From NCBI RefSeq assembly GCF_014651835.1, contig NZ_BMXQ01000001.1:3569030-3633029 (forward strand): 64,000 nucleotides of DNA. The letters are read 5' to 3'. The notes beneath the pieces were generated by a model that worked only from the letters and a program-made list of their open reading frames with translations, did not search any database and was not told where the DNA came from. Positions 8,954 through 17,270 of the stretch are shown in pieces (the first letter of the stretch is position 1; every line of letters begins with the position of its first letter). Made by a program: the position numbers and the translations under genes. The stretch comes from Pigmentiphaga litoralis (GTDB taxonomy: Bacteria > Pseudomonadota > Gammaproteobacteria > Burkholderiales > Burkholderiaceae_B).

Positions 8954-8965
8954 AATGTATTCATT
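8954..8965. promoter_or_regulatory. GntR-regulon operator copy B
   Basis: AATGTATTCATT is a near-perfect palindrome a few bases after the predicted transcription start. Eighteen bases around it are identical to the operator at 18447-18458. Read on the other strand it matches the TGNATACATTTTT motif at 14553 and 14616. A repressor bound here would block initiation. Confidence 0.6.
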
Positions 8966-9073
8966 TCTTGTGTTGCCGGGGGAGACAGGCCTCGGATGCC
9001 GTTCATCCGCGACGACGATGACGACCGCCTTTTCTTTTGCGGGCTGATGCCCCGACTATCAAGGAGCTGTGAG

Positions 9074-10039
9074 ATGGGACGCGTTTGGAAGCTATGCCTG
9101 ATTTCGTTGTGGATGTTCTGTTCCGTTGGAGCGCAAGCTGCCGACTTTCCGACGCACGGTCTGCGATTCGTGGTGCCCTTCTCGCCCGGCACGGGCATGG
9201 ATCGTATTGCACGACTCGTTGGAGAGGACCTGACGGCCAAGTGGGGACAGCCCGTGGTGGTCGAAAACCGTCTGGGCGCTGCGGGGCATATCGGTGCACA
9301 GACCGTCGCGCAATCGGCCGCCGATGGCTACACGGTGCTGGTCACCGCCAGCAATATCTCGATTACCGCCACGCTGCTGCGATCGCCAAGTTTCGACGCG
9401 ATGAACGATCTTGCACCCTTGCTGATCGCCGGGTACGGAGACTCGACGCTGGTCGTGTCTTCCAAAGCCAGATTCAACAGCCTGGCCGACGTGCTTCAGT
9501 ATGCCCGCGCCAACCCCGGCAAGCTGACGTTCGCCACGCCCGGCACAGGCTCGCCAATGCATATCCAGATGGCCCTGTTCGAACAGGTGGCCGGCGTCAA
9601 ATTCCTGCACATTCCCTACAAGGGGACGGCGCCTGCCATCACGGACCTGATCGGCGGCCAGGTCGACATGATGTTTGTCGCAACCCATACCGTCATGCCG
9701 TATGTGACCGCCGGGCAATTGAAAGCCATCGCCGTGGCTGCCCCGAAGCGCAACCCGCTGACCCCGAACATTCCTTCCTTTGCCGATGAGGGCGTCAACG
9801 ATATTTCGACCGAGGCCTGGTACGGGTTCATGGTCCCTGCCAAGACACCCCCCGATGTCGCCAGGAAGTTATACGAAGGCATTGCCGCCGCACTCCACAA
9901 GCCCGCCATCAAAGGCGACCTGCAGAAGTTCGGGCTGAACGTGAAGCCATCGACGCAGGACGAGATGCGGCAGATCGTCCGTGCCGAATACGAACGCTAC
10001 GCCGCCGTCATCAAACAGAACAACATCGCCGCGGAGTAA
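9074..10039 (+). CDS. Bug/TctC-family periplasmic substrate-binding protein (1 of 3)
   Basis: The 321-residue protein has an N-terminal signal peptide (MGRVWKLCLISLWMFCSVGAQA, likely cleaved after residue 22) and the family hallmarks: VPFSPGTGMDRIAR, VVENRLGAAGHIGA, ATPGTGSPMH and HIPYKGTAPAITDLIGGQVD. The family captures carboxylates in the periplasm for TctAB-type transporters; no TctA or TctB lies in this window. ATG at 9074 is preceded by AAGGAG; upstream in-frame starts would place the signal peptide internally. Confidence 0.9.
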   Translation: MGRVWKLCLISLWMFCSVGAQAADFPTHGLRFVVPFSPGTGMDRIARLVGEDLTAKWGQPVVVENRLGAAGHIGAQTVAQSAADGYTVLVTASNISITATLLRSPSFDAMNDLAPLLIAGYGDSTLVVSSKARFNSLADVLQYARANPGKLTFATPGTGSPMHIQMALFEQVAGVKFLHIPYKGTAPAITDLIGGQVDMMFVATHTVMPYVTAGQLKAIAVAAPKRNPLTPNIPSFADEGVNDISTEAWYGFMVPAKTPPDVARKLYEGIAAALHKPAIKGDLQKFGLNVKPSTQDEMRQIVRAEYERYAAVIKQNNIAAE

Positions 10040-10077
10040 CGTGGCACCGACGCCGCGATCATCCCCAGGAGTCAACA

Positions 10078-10827
10078 TTGACACATCAAGAACCCAATGA
10101 ATTTGCCGGCGCTGCCGTGATCATCGTCGGAGGTCATCTCGGCACCGGGCCGGCCGTCGTTTCTGCTTTCGTGGCGCAAGGTGCGAAGGTGGCGGTCGGC
10201 GTGCTGACGCATGGATTGTCCGCGCAGCTTGCAGGCAAGGAACCACTGCCAGGCAGCCACAACGTGGTGGCTGACCTGTCGAGCGACACCGCGATCGCCG
10301 CATTCCTGGACGAGTGCGAAGACAGGGTCGGCCCTGCGGCCGTGCTGGTCATGATTGCGCCACCCGTCAAGACCGCGCCAGTCATGGACATTCCGGAGGC
10401 CGAGTTCCGGCGAGTGATCGACACCGAACTGGTCGGCCCGATACTGTGCCTTCGCGAAGCCGGCCGCCGCATGGCAGGGCGAAGCTACGGCCGGCTGATT
10501 TCGTTTTCATCCATGTCAGGCAAGACCGGCGTGCATCCCCATGTCGCACCGTATGCCGCGGCGAAGGGCGGCCTGATCACCTTTTCGCGCACCCTTGCAG
10601 CCGAGCTGGCGCCGACGGGCGTCACCGTCAATGTGATCGCTACCGCATTGTTCGATGTGCAGGTCGCTGCGATGGCGGACACATCCCAAGTGGTCAAGGG
10701 CATCCCGGTCGGACGCGTCGGCAAGTCGCGCGAGGCCGCCCATGCTGCCCTCTTCCTGGCGTCCCAGGACGCCGGATACGTCACGGGCGAAACCCTGAAC
10801 CTGTCTGGTGGCCGCTTCATGGATTGA
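10078..10827 (+). CDS. SDR-family oxidoreductase with variant motifs
   Basis: The 249-residue protein keeps the SDR fold and the catalytic Ser144/Ser145, Tyr159 and Lys163 (PYAAAKGG), but the dinucleotide loop reads VGGHLGTGP (18-25) instead of TGxxxGIG and the usual NNAG reads MIAPP. The TTG start is supported by AGGAG six bases upstream and the absence of a nearby ATG. Lying between a Bug receptor and a dioxygenase, it is a candidate dihydrodiol dehydrogenase; substrate and cofactor preference are not known. Confidence 0.8.
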   Translation: MTHQEPNEFAGAAVIIVGGHLGTGPAVVSAFVAQGAKVAVGVLTHGLSAQLAGKEPLPGSHNVVADLSSDTAIAAFLDECEDRVGPAAVLVMIAPPVKTAPVMDIPEAEFRRVIDTELVGPILCLREAGRRMAGRSYGRLISFSSMSGKTGVHPHVAPYAAAKGGLITFSRTLAAELAPTGVTVNVIATALFDVQVAAMADTSQVVKGIPVGRVGKSREAAHAALFLASQDAGYVTGETLNLSGGRFMD

Positions 10828-10916
10828 TTCCCGTCCTGCCTGGTGCGTGGCCGTCCCAGCGACCGGTCCGTCCAGGCCACGCGTTACGCCTGCTTCCCTC
10901 TGCTTGAGAGTGCTTC

Positions 10917-12236
10917 ATGTCCTTATCCGCTTGCGAAAGCCCACTACACTTCGTGCCGGCGTCCGCCCCCGACGCATCGATGCTCACGCACTGCGCAGAC
11001 CATCGTTTCCGCGTCCATACGCGTGCCTATACCGACCCCGGCGTCTTTGCCGACGAGATGAAGAAGGTCTTTGGCAGGACCTGGATCTATGTCGGTCACG
11101 ACAGCGAGGTCCCTGCCGTTGGCGACTTCAAGACCAGCCATGTCGGCATGCAACCTGTCGTCATCACCCGCGGGGCCGACGATGCGATCAACGTATTCGT
11201 CAACCGCTGCGTACACCGCGGCGCCGTGGTGTGCCGCGAAGCGCGCGGCAACGCGCAGGAATTTGCGTGCCCCTATCACGGCTGGATCTACGGCACGGAC
11301 GGCAAGCTGATCGCGGTGTCGGAACGGCGAGAGCCCGGCGGCTATTCGCCGGACTTCGACGCGCCGGAAGGCCTGTTCAGGCTGCCACGCGTCGAGACCT
11401 ACCGCGGCTTCATCTTTGCAAGCTTCAATCCGGATGTACCCGCGCTGACTGACTTCCTTGGTCACGCCAAAACCGTGATCGATCGCAAGCTGAACCTGTC
11501 TCCCACTGGCCGCATCGTTCTGCGTTCGCGCCCGTTCGTCGTCCGCTACCAGGGCAACTGGAAATTCCAGGCGGAGAACATCGTTGACGCTTACCACTTT
11601 CTTCATACGCATAAAGGCTTTGTGCAGCTGCAGGCAAAGTTCGGAGATTCGACCGGTGACTTTGGCGTGCACAAGGGTGGGTCGATCAAGGCAATGCGAA
11701 AGCTGCGGTTCGCCGGATCCACCTGGAATTGCCAATACGGTCACGGCATTCTGGAGAACCCGGCAGGCGACATGGATGGGTATCTGAACGGCGAGTTTGG
11801 CGACTTCTACCAGTCGCTGCAGGCACAGCACGGCGCGGACGAGCTGGCCTGGATTGCCGGCAAAGGCGCGGCCTCCATCTTTCCCAATCTCGGCCTCATC
11901 CACCAGCAAATCCGCACCTGGCGGCCGATCGCACCGGACATGACTGAGGTCGCCATCTACCCCTATGAATTGGAAGGCGCACCCGCAGCGTTCAACGAGG
12001 GCATGCTGCGCAGCCAGGAACGGTTCTATGGACCGGCCGGCCATGGCGCTGCCGACGATGTCGACATCTTTGCGCGGAATCAGCAAGGGTTGGCAGGCGA
12101 CGCAGTCGAATGGCTGATCCTTGAACGCGGTCTGGATACCGACGTAGCGGAAGGCCAGGATTTTCGTGGACTCCCGGCCAGCGAAGCGCCCCAACGCGCA
12201 CTCTGGCGTGAGTGGAACCGTTTGATGTCTGTATGA
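10917..12236 (+). CDS. Aromatic ring-hydroxylating dioxygenase, alpha subunit (cluster B, first pair)
   Basis: The 439-residue large subunit has Rieske ligands Cys98, His100, Cys118 and His121 and the mononuclear iron motif ENIVDAYHFLHTH (Asp224, His227, His232). It is a close paralogue of the alpha subunit at 18517: both share GNWKFQ.ENIVD.YHF.HTH and the GDFGVHKGGS segment. Start at 10917 is chosen for a weak GAGAG signal; Met22 is an alternative. The beta subunit starts ten bases downstream. Probably regulated by the GntR protein at 13632. Confidence 0.92.
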   Translation: MSLSACESPLHFVPASAPDASMLTHCADHRFRVHTRAYTDPGVFADEMKKVFGRTWIYVGHDSEVPAVGDFKTSHVGMQPVVITRGADDAINVFVNRCVHRGAVVCREARGNAQEFACPYHGWIYGTDGKLIAVSERREPGGYSPDFDAPEGLFRLPRVETYRGFIFASFNPDVPALTDFLGHAKTVIDRKLNLSPTGRIVLRSRPFVVRYQGNWKFQAENIVDAYHFLHTHKGFVQLQAKFGDSTGDFGVHKGGSIKAMRKLRFAGSTWNCQYGHGILENPAGDMDGYLNGEFGDFYQSLQAQHGADELAWIAGKGAASIFPNLGLIHQQIRTWRPIAPDMTEVAIYPYELEGAPAAFNEGMLRSQERFYGPAGHGAADDVDIFARNQQGLAGDAVEWLILERGLDTDVAEGQDFRGLPASEAPQRALWREWNRLMSV

Positions 12237-12246
12237 GGTCAGGTTT

Positions 12247-12771
12247 ATGAATGCCGTATTTACAACGCCGTCCCCTGCCTTGTCCCTGTCGCGCGCACAG
12301 GCCGAGGACATGCTGATCCACGAAGCGCATTTGCTGGACGAACTGAAGCTTGACGAGTGGCTGACGCTGTTTACCGATGACGGCCTGTACTGGGCGCCGA
12401 TCGACGAGAACGACGATATCGCCACCCATGTCTCGCTGGTGTACGACACGCCACTGCGCCGTGAAGAACGGGTCTACCACCTTCTGCACAATGAGTTCCC
12501 GGCCCAGTCTCCCCGATCGCGTCTTCTGCACTGCATCTCCAACGTCCGGGTGATGCCTGGCCATGACAGCGTCGTCGTCAGCTCCAGCCAGGTCGTCTAT
12601 GAAATGCGGACCGGTGACTTCGCGCAGGTGGGTCTGGGTGACATCCGGCCGCTGGTCGCCAGAATGGAGCATACGTTCCGCTCCGTGGATGGGGCCTTGA
12701 AGATCGCATGCAAGAAGATTCTCTTCATCAACCGTGACGCATGGCACGGCAACCTTACCTTCATCATCTAG
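12247..12771 (+). CDS. Ring-hydroxylating dioxygenase, beta subunit (cluster B, first pair)
   Basis: The 174-residue NTF2-like small subunit has HEAHLLDELKLDEWLTLFTDDGLYW near residue 25, REERVYHLLHNEFPAQSPRSR in the middle and a NLTFII end. It pairs with the alpha subunit immediately upstream and is paralogous to the beta subunit at 19821. Confidence 0.9.
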   Translation: MNAVFTTPSPALSLSRAQAEDMLIHEAHLLDELKLDEWLTLFTDDGLYWAPIDENDDIATHVSLVYDTPLRREERVYHLLHNEFPAQSPRSRLLHCISNVRVMPGHDSVVVSSSQVVYEMRTGDFAQVGLGDIRPLVARMEHTFRSVDGALKIACKKILFINRDAWHGNLTFII

Positions 12772-12777
12772 TCAATC

Positions 12778-13635
12778 ATGAAACTGCTTCGACATGGCCC
12801 GCCAGGGAAAGAGCGCCCTGGCCTGATCGACCTGCATGGCGATATCCGCGACCTGAGCGGCATCATTGACGACCTCGGTCCGGATCAACTATCTCCCGCC
12901 AACCTTGACCGCTTGCGACATCTGGACCCGGCCGTGCTGCCCATCGTTCCGGCCCCGGTGCGGATGGGTGTGCCGGTTGCGCGCGTTGGCAAATTCATTG
13001 CGATCGGCTTGAACTTCAGCGATCACGCCAAGGAAGCGGGCATGGCGGTGCCTGCCGAGCCCGTTGTATTCATGAAGGCGACATCATGCCTGGTCGGTCC
13101 GGACGATGACGTCGTCCAGCCGCGCCGATCCACCAAAATGGATTGGGAAGTCGAGCTCGGCATCGTCATCGGCAGTACCGCTCGCTCGGTGACCGAAGCC
13201 GACGCGTTGGCGCATGTCGCAGGGTATTGCCTGGTCAACGACGTGTCGGAACGGGAATTTCAACTCGAACGGGGTGGCACCTGGGACAAGGGCAAGAGCT
13301 TCGACACCTTCGGGCCGGTCGGCCCGTGGTTGGTGACCCGCGATGAGGTCGCCGACGTCCACGCGCTGAGCATGTGGCTGGACGTCAACGGGGAACGCAT
13401 GCAGCAGGGCACGACATCCACCATGATTTTTCGCTGCGCGCAGTTGGTCAGCTACGTCAGTGAAGTCATGACCTTGTACCCCGGCGACATCATTACGACA
13501 GGCACGCCGCCCGGCGTGGGCATGGGGATGAAACCGCCGCGCTACCTGCAGGCAGGCGACGAAATGACGCTTGGCATCGAAGGCCTGGGGACACAACGCC
13601 AGCGCGTCGTGCCCTTCGTTGCCGGATCGCACTAG
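12778..13635 (+). CDS. Fumarylacetoacetate-hydrolase-family enzyme
   Basis: The 285-residue protein has the FAH C-terminal domain: GLNFSDHA at 77-84, acidic metal-ligand region DWEVELG (Glu124, Glu126), Asp155 (NDVSERE) and a TGTPPGVGMGM loop. Family members cleave or hydrate 2-oxo acids late in aromatic catabolism (fumarylacetoacetate, acylpyruvates, 2-oxopent-4-enoate and others). It is the last gene of the operon beginning at 9074; its stop overlaps the stop of the convergent GntR gene by two bases. Confidence 0.87.
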   Translation: MKLLRHGPPGKERPGLIDLHGDIRDLSGIIDDLGPDQLSPANLDRLRHLDPAVLPIVPAPVRMGVPVARVGKFIAIGLNFSDHAKEAGMAVPAEPVVFMKATSCLVGPDDDVVQPRRSTKMDWEVELGIVIGSTARSVTEADALAHVAGYCLVNDVSEREFQLERGGTWDKGKSFDTFGPVGPWLVTRDEVADVHALSMWLDVNGERMQQGTTSTMIFRCAQLVSYVSEVMTLYPGDIITTGTPPGVGMGMKPPRYLQAGDEMTLGIEGLGTQRQRVVPFVAGSH

Positions 13636-14471
13636 GCCGTCTTGCGGGCCGGAGGCTTGCGAACGCTTTTGAGCGGAGCTGCGACGACCGGCGATGCGGC
13701 CGCACCGGTAACGAAGCGCAGGGCTTCGCGTATCGCCACGACTTCATACATGGGATCGATGTTGCTGATGACGATGCGGGCAATGCGGCTCAACTGACGC
13801 GTGGCCAGATAGACCGCCCTGTCGGTATCGCCGGCTTCATACGCGGCGACGAGACCGATGTGTTCTTCTTCCGAATCCTGCCAGGACTGAGGCGCGTTGC
13901 GCATGTAGGCTCGGCGAGCACGCTCGAGTCGCGACCAGCAATTGTCGATCGCTTCCCTGATGACCGGATTGGCATGCTGCATGAGGCTGCGATGGAATAC
14001 GGAGTGGGCCTGCGACCATTGAGCAGGGTCGCCACCCCGTGTCGGGCTGTGCTCGTTCATGGCGCGCAGCGCGTCCTTGATCACCTGCACTTCGTCGGGT
14101 GTGACGCGCGGCACCGTCAGCGCGGTGCCAAGTGATTGCACCAGGATCCAATTGGCGTACACCGCATCGACTTCGCTAGGCGTGACGTCGGTTACTCGCA
14201 TGCGGTGCTGGAATTGCGCTTCCACCAGATTCTCGGCTTGCAGCATGCGTAGCGCTTCACGCACAGGCGTCCGGCTCATGCCGTACATGCGGGCGATGTG
14301 CACCTGATTGATGATCGCGCCCGGAGGCAATTCACCCGTGATGATGCTTTGACGCAGCCGCCGGTAGACGTCATGTAGGCCGCCGCCAGCCGCCGTGCCC
14401 GCCGCAGCGCCTGGATCTGCAGGCGCATCGACCGAGGTCGCCTTTGTCTTTACCGTCCGTCCCGCCGACAT
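13632..14471 (-). CDS. GntR/FadR-type (FCD domain) transcriptional regulator
   Basis: The 279-residue protein has an N-terminal winged helix (DVYRRLRQSIITGELPPG, then GMSRTPVREALRML at 64-77) and a C-terminal FCD ligand-binding domain with metal-site-like histidines (AHSVFHRSLMQH). Such proteins usually repress catabolic promoters and are released by the pathway substrate. The gene lies centrally in cluster B, and similar TGNATACATTTTT sites occur at four cluster promoters plus a weaker one (TAGTGTCCACATTTTG, 14471-14486) over its own start. ATG at 14471 is chosen; GTG at 14480 is possible, and neither has a clear ribosome-binding site. Confidence 0.88.
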   Translation of the reverse strand: MSAGRTVKTKATSVDAPADPGAAAGTAAGGGLHDVYRRLRQSIITGELPPGAIINQVHIARMYGMSRTPVREALRMLQAENLVEAQFQHRMRVTDVTPSEVDAVYANWILVQSLGTALTVPRVTPDEVQVIKDALRAMNEHSPTRGGDPAQWSQAHSVFHRSLMQHANPVIREAIDNCWSRLERARRAYMRNAPQSWQDSEEEHIGLVAAYEAGDTDRAVYLATRQLSRIARIVISNIDPMYEVVAIREALRFVTGAAASPVVAAPLKSVRKPPARKTA

Positions 14472-14552
14472 AGTGTCCACATTTTGTTCTGGCTAAAGCC
14501 GCATTCTAACGTGCCGCTGACCGGCCTGAATGCGCTACACCTTGCATCCGAT

Positions 14553-14567
14553 AGTGCATACATTTTC
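14553..14567. promoter_or_regulatory. GntR-regulon operator copy C
   Basis: AGTGCATACATTTTC lies between the GntR gene and the aldolase operon, 10 bases upstream of the aldolase -35 hexamer. It matches copy D at 14616 in 14 of 15 positions, in the same orientation. Confidence 0.55.
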
Positions 14568-14576
14568 ACGAACAGA

Positions 14577-14605
14577 TTGCATCCACTGGCAACGATGAAT
14601 AGAAT
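14577..14605 (+). promoter_or_regulatory. Promoter of the aldolase-PrpD-ferredoxin operon
   Basis: TTGCAT (14577-14582), a 17-base spacer and TAGAAT (14600-14605) predict a start near 14612. It is flanked by operator copies C and D. Confidence 0.5.
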
Positions 14606-14615
14606 CTACTCCATA

Positions 14616-14631
14616 AGTGCATACATTTTTA
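14616..14631. promoter_or_regulatory. GntR-regulon operator copy D
   Basis: AGTGCATACATTTTTA begins just after the predicted transcription start of the aldolase operon. With copy C upstream, the pair could let two dimers bracket the promoter. Confidence 0.58.
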
Positions 14632-14649
14632 ACTGTGAAGGGGATCAAG

Positions 14650-15453
14650 ATGGCCATGGCTTCAACACTCCGCGCTGCCTGGACGGCAGGCAAACCCGTA
14701 TTCGGCATGTGGGCAGCCCTGCCGTCTCCCTTTGCAGCCGAACTGATGGCTGCGCCTGACGTTGGATACATTTGTGTTGACCAGCAGCATGGCCTGATCG
14801 ATTACGCCCAGGCGCTTCCGATGTTCACGGCGATCGAGGCGCGCGGCACCGTCGCGCTGACTCGCGTGCCGGCGAACCAGGCGTGGATGATAGGCAAAAG
14901 CCTGGACGCGGGCGCCCAGGGAGTCGTCGTCCCGATGGTCAGCACGCGCGCCGAAGCAGAGATCGCGGTTGCTGCCTGCCGGTATCCGCCACATGGCAAC
15001 CGTTCATTCGGACCGATCCGCGCCGCTGTCGTCAGCGACAAGCGCGATGCCGACTCGCTGGGCAACTCGGTCGTGTGTTTTGTCATGGTGGAGACACGCG
15101 AAGGTCTGGCCAACATCGATGCGATTGCCAGCACGCCGGGGCTGGATGGCATTTACGTCGGGCCTGCCGATCTGGCGTTGGGACTGGGCCTGCCCCCGGA
15201 CCTGGACAAGACCGAACCCGAACACATTGCCGCCGTGCAGAGCATCCTGGATGCATGCCGTCGGCACGGGATCGTTGCAGGAATACAGTGCGCATCGGGC
15301 CAGGCAGGCAGACGGTATGCCGAGCTTGGCTTCGGGCTGATCACGGTGGGCAAGGACACGTCGTTGCTGCAGGCTGCTGCACGTCATGAGATCCGCGTTG
15401 CGATGGGCGCCATTGCGCCCACGGCGGCCGTCGCCCAAGGGGGCTACACATGA
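14650..15453 (+). CDS. HpcH/HpaI-family aldolase
   Basis: The 267-residue class II pyruvate aldolase-like protein has catalytic His47 (VDQQHG), Arg72 (TRVP), metal ligand Glu148 (VMVETREG) and GPADL with Asp174. The family splits 4-hydroxy-2-oxo acids into pyruvate or a relative plus an aldehyde, a typical last step of meta-cleavage or homoprotocatechuate-type pathways. ATG at 14650 follows AAGGGG seven bases upstream. The stop overlaps the next start (ATGA). Confidence 0.88.
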   Translation: MAMASTLRAAWTAGKPVFGMWAALPSPFAAELMAAPDVGYICVDQQHGLIDYAQALPMFTAIEARGTVALTRVPANQAWMIGKSLDAGAQGVVVPMVSTRAEAEIAVAACRYPPHGNRSFGPIRAAVVSDKRDADSLGNSVVCFVMVETREGLANIDAIASTPGLDGIYVGPADLALGLGLPPDLDKTEPEHIAAVQSILDACRRHGIVAGIQCASGQAGRRYAELGFGLITVGKDTSLLQAAARHEIRVAMGAIAPTAAVAQGGYT

Positions 15454-16907
15454 ACGGCGCGCAGGAACACGCCCGCAACGACGCCCTGCTTGCGGCGCTG
15501 GCGGCCTACACGGCAAACGTGTCGGGCACGCTGACCGAAGCGACCTGCGATGATGTCTGCAATGCCGTGACCGACACCCTTGCCGTGGCGCTGGGAGCGT
15601 TGCGGCATCCGGCCGTCGGCCCGGCCCAGCGCTATGCCCGCAACCACCCGCTTGCCAACGGCGCAACGTTGTGGGGAACGCATCAGAAGACCACCGTGGA
15701 AACCGCCGCGCTGGTCAACGGCGTCCCCCTGCGGGGCTACGACTACAACGACCTGTACATGGGCAAGAAAAGTGGCGGACATCCCAGCGACATCATTCCC
15801 GGCCTGATCGCGCTTGCCGAAGTCAGAAGCGTATCGGGCGCCGATCTGTTCACTGCCATCGCCGTTGGCTATGAAGTCAACATGATGGTGCTCGATGCCA
15901 TCGACATCCACACCACCCGTTGGGACTATCCCGTCCTGACGGCCATTGGCGCGACATGCGGGGCAGCGCGACTGCTGTCCCTGAGCGAAACGCAAACCGC
16001 CGAGGCCGTGGCCATTGCGGTCATCTCGCACTTTGTGACCGACGAAGTCGAATCCGGCGACCTCAATGCGCGTGGCGATCTGACGATGTGGAAACGATTC
16101 AATGGAAGCCACGCTGTCCGGCACGGCATCTACGCCGCACTGCTGGCCGAGGCAGGTGTCGAAGGTGCAGTGCGTCCGTTCGAAGGCCGGAGCGGCTTCC
16201 TGTCCAACGTCACGACGTCGCCAGATGCCATCGCGGACCTTGAAGAGCGGCTGCAGACGCGCACGGCACCCGCGCGCATCCGCGAAACGCAATTCAAGCG
16301 GTGGCCGGTCGGGTCACGCGGGCAAAGTGCCATCCAGGCCGCGCTGCACGCGCGGGCAACCGTCGCAGCACCTTCGCAGGTCAAGGAAATTCGTGTCACG
16401 TGCGACCAGGAAGTCTACGAGCATCTGCTGGCTCGACGCGCCGACCCGTGGCATCCGATATCGCGGGAAACGGCGGATCACTCGCTGCCATACATCGTGG
16501 CCGCTGCGGTTCTGGATGGCACGATCGACACGGACTCGTTCGCGATGGAGCGAGTCACCGATCCAGCGCGACAGGCTTTCCTGAATGCCACGGTCAAGGT
16601 AACAGCCAGCCAGACGCTCAGTCAGGGTGCAAGCGGCGGTTTTCTCGCAAGCGTCGAACTGATCGACGACGCAGGCCGGTTGCACGTCGGCGACGCGGCA
16701 GCACCGCCTGGGCATGCCCGTCAGCGTTTCACGCGCTCGGATCTGGACGCAAAGTTTGCCGAGAACGTGGCGCCGGTGCTGGGCGGGGCGCACAGCGCAA
16801 AGATACACGAAGCCATTCTTGGCCTTGCCGATGCGTCCAGCGTGCGCGAACTGACGGCTCTGCTGGCACAAGAGCCGATCGCCATCACACCAAAGGTGGG
16901 TGCATGA
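15450..16907 (+). CDS. MmgE/PrpD-family protein
   Basis: The 485-residue protein has the MmgE/PrpD all-helical domain (DTLAVALGALRHP near residue 45, VNGVPLRGYDYND near 90, KSGGHPSDIIPG, KRWPVGSRGQSAIQAAL near 287). Relatives include 2-methylcitrate dehydratase and cis-aconitate decarboxylase; this copy is outside any prp operon, so its dehydratase or decarboxylase substrate is unknown. It overlaps its neighbours by four bases on both sides, indicating translational coupling. Confidence 0.87.
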   Translation: MNGAQEHARNDALLAALAAYTANVSGTLTEATCDDVCNAVTDTLAVALGALRHPAVGPAQRYARNHPLANGATLWGTHQKTTVETAALVNGVPLRGYDYNDLYMGKKSGGHPSDIIPGLIALAEVRSVSGADLFTAIAVGYEVNMMVLDAIDIHTTRWDYPVLTAIGATCGAARLLSLSETQTAEAVAIAVISHFVTDEVESGDLNARGDLTMWKRFNGSHAVRHGIYAALLAEAGVEGAVRPFEGRSGFLSNVTTSPDAIADLEERLQTRTAPARIRETQFKRWPVGSRGQSAIQAALHARATVAAPSQVKEIRVTCDQEVYEHLLARRADPWHPISRETADHSLPYIVAAAVLDGTIDTDSFAMERVTDPARQAFLNATVKVTASQTLSQGASGGFLASVELIDDAGRLHVGDAAAPPGHARQRFTRSDLDAKFAENVAPVLGGAHSAKIHEAILGLADASSVRELTALLAQEPIAITPKVGA

Positions 16908-17221
16908 CCTGGCACATCGTTGCGTCGCTGCAAGAGCTGCCGCCGGGTGAATCCATGCGCGTTACGGTCGATGGCGAACCCGTTGCGCTGTTCAACCTCA
17001 ATGGCACCGTCCATGCCACCCACAATCGTTGCACGCACGGCAAGGCCAGTCTTGCAGACGGGTACGTGGAGGGTGACTGCGTGGAATGTCCGCTGCATGA
17101 AGGCGTGTTCCATATCCCGACAGGCAAAGCGTTGTCAGGACCTGTTTCGGTTCCGCTGCGGATCTATCCGGTAAGGGTCGATGACGGGCAGATCAGTGTG
17201 GACGACGCGGCAGTGGGCTAG
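16904..17221 (+). CDS. Rieske-type [2Fe-2S] ferredoxin of dioxygenase systems
   Basis: The 105-residue soluble Rieske ferredoxin has cluster ligands Cys43, His45 (CTH), Cys62 and His65 (CPLH). Such proteins carry electrons from a reductase to the oxygenase alpha subunit. It is the only ferredoxin in the window and lies between the two cluster B oxygenase pairs, so it may serve both. No flavin reductase gene was seen. Start chosen at the ATGA overlap with the PrpD-like gene. Confidence 0.9.
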   Translation: MTWHIVASLQELPPGESMRVTVDGEPVALFNLNGTVHATHNRCTHGKASLADGYVEGDCVECPLHEGVFHIPTGKALSGPVSVPLRIYPVRVDDGQISVDDAAVG

Positions 17222-17222
17222 A

Positions 17223-17242
17223 GCCTGCTGCGAGGTGCAGGC
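17223..17242. terminator. Weak hairpin between convergent ferredoxin and Bug receptor genes
   Basis: GCCTGC (17223-17228) pairs with GCAGGC (17237-17242) around an eight-base loop. There is no T-run, so termination strength is doubtful. Confidence 0.25.
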
Positions 17243-17270
17243 CCACTGGCTGCCTACACTTCGCAGCCCA

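Larger units (their letters stand above)
8645..9073. other. Intergenic region with promoter and operator for cluster B
   Basis: This 429-base stretch has no convincing protein gene. It holds a sigma70-type promoter (8917-8944), an AATGTATTCATT operator (8954-8965), a second operator-like match GTGCATACAC (8891-8900) and a weak one, ATGTAGACATTTTC (8671-8684). A 30-codon reading frame starts inside the operator at 8955 and ends at 9047; its first codons (MYSFL...LP.ET) match the DNA just upstream of the dioxygenase gene at 18517, so it is probably duplicated leader rather than a gene. Confidence 0.6.

Noticed and set aside
8955..9047. Thirty-codon upstream reading frame before the Bug receptor
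   Set aside because: It begins a few bases from the predicted transcription start with no ribosome-binding site, and its first part is duplicated leader DNA; coding is unlikely.
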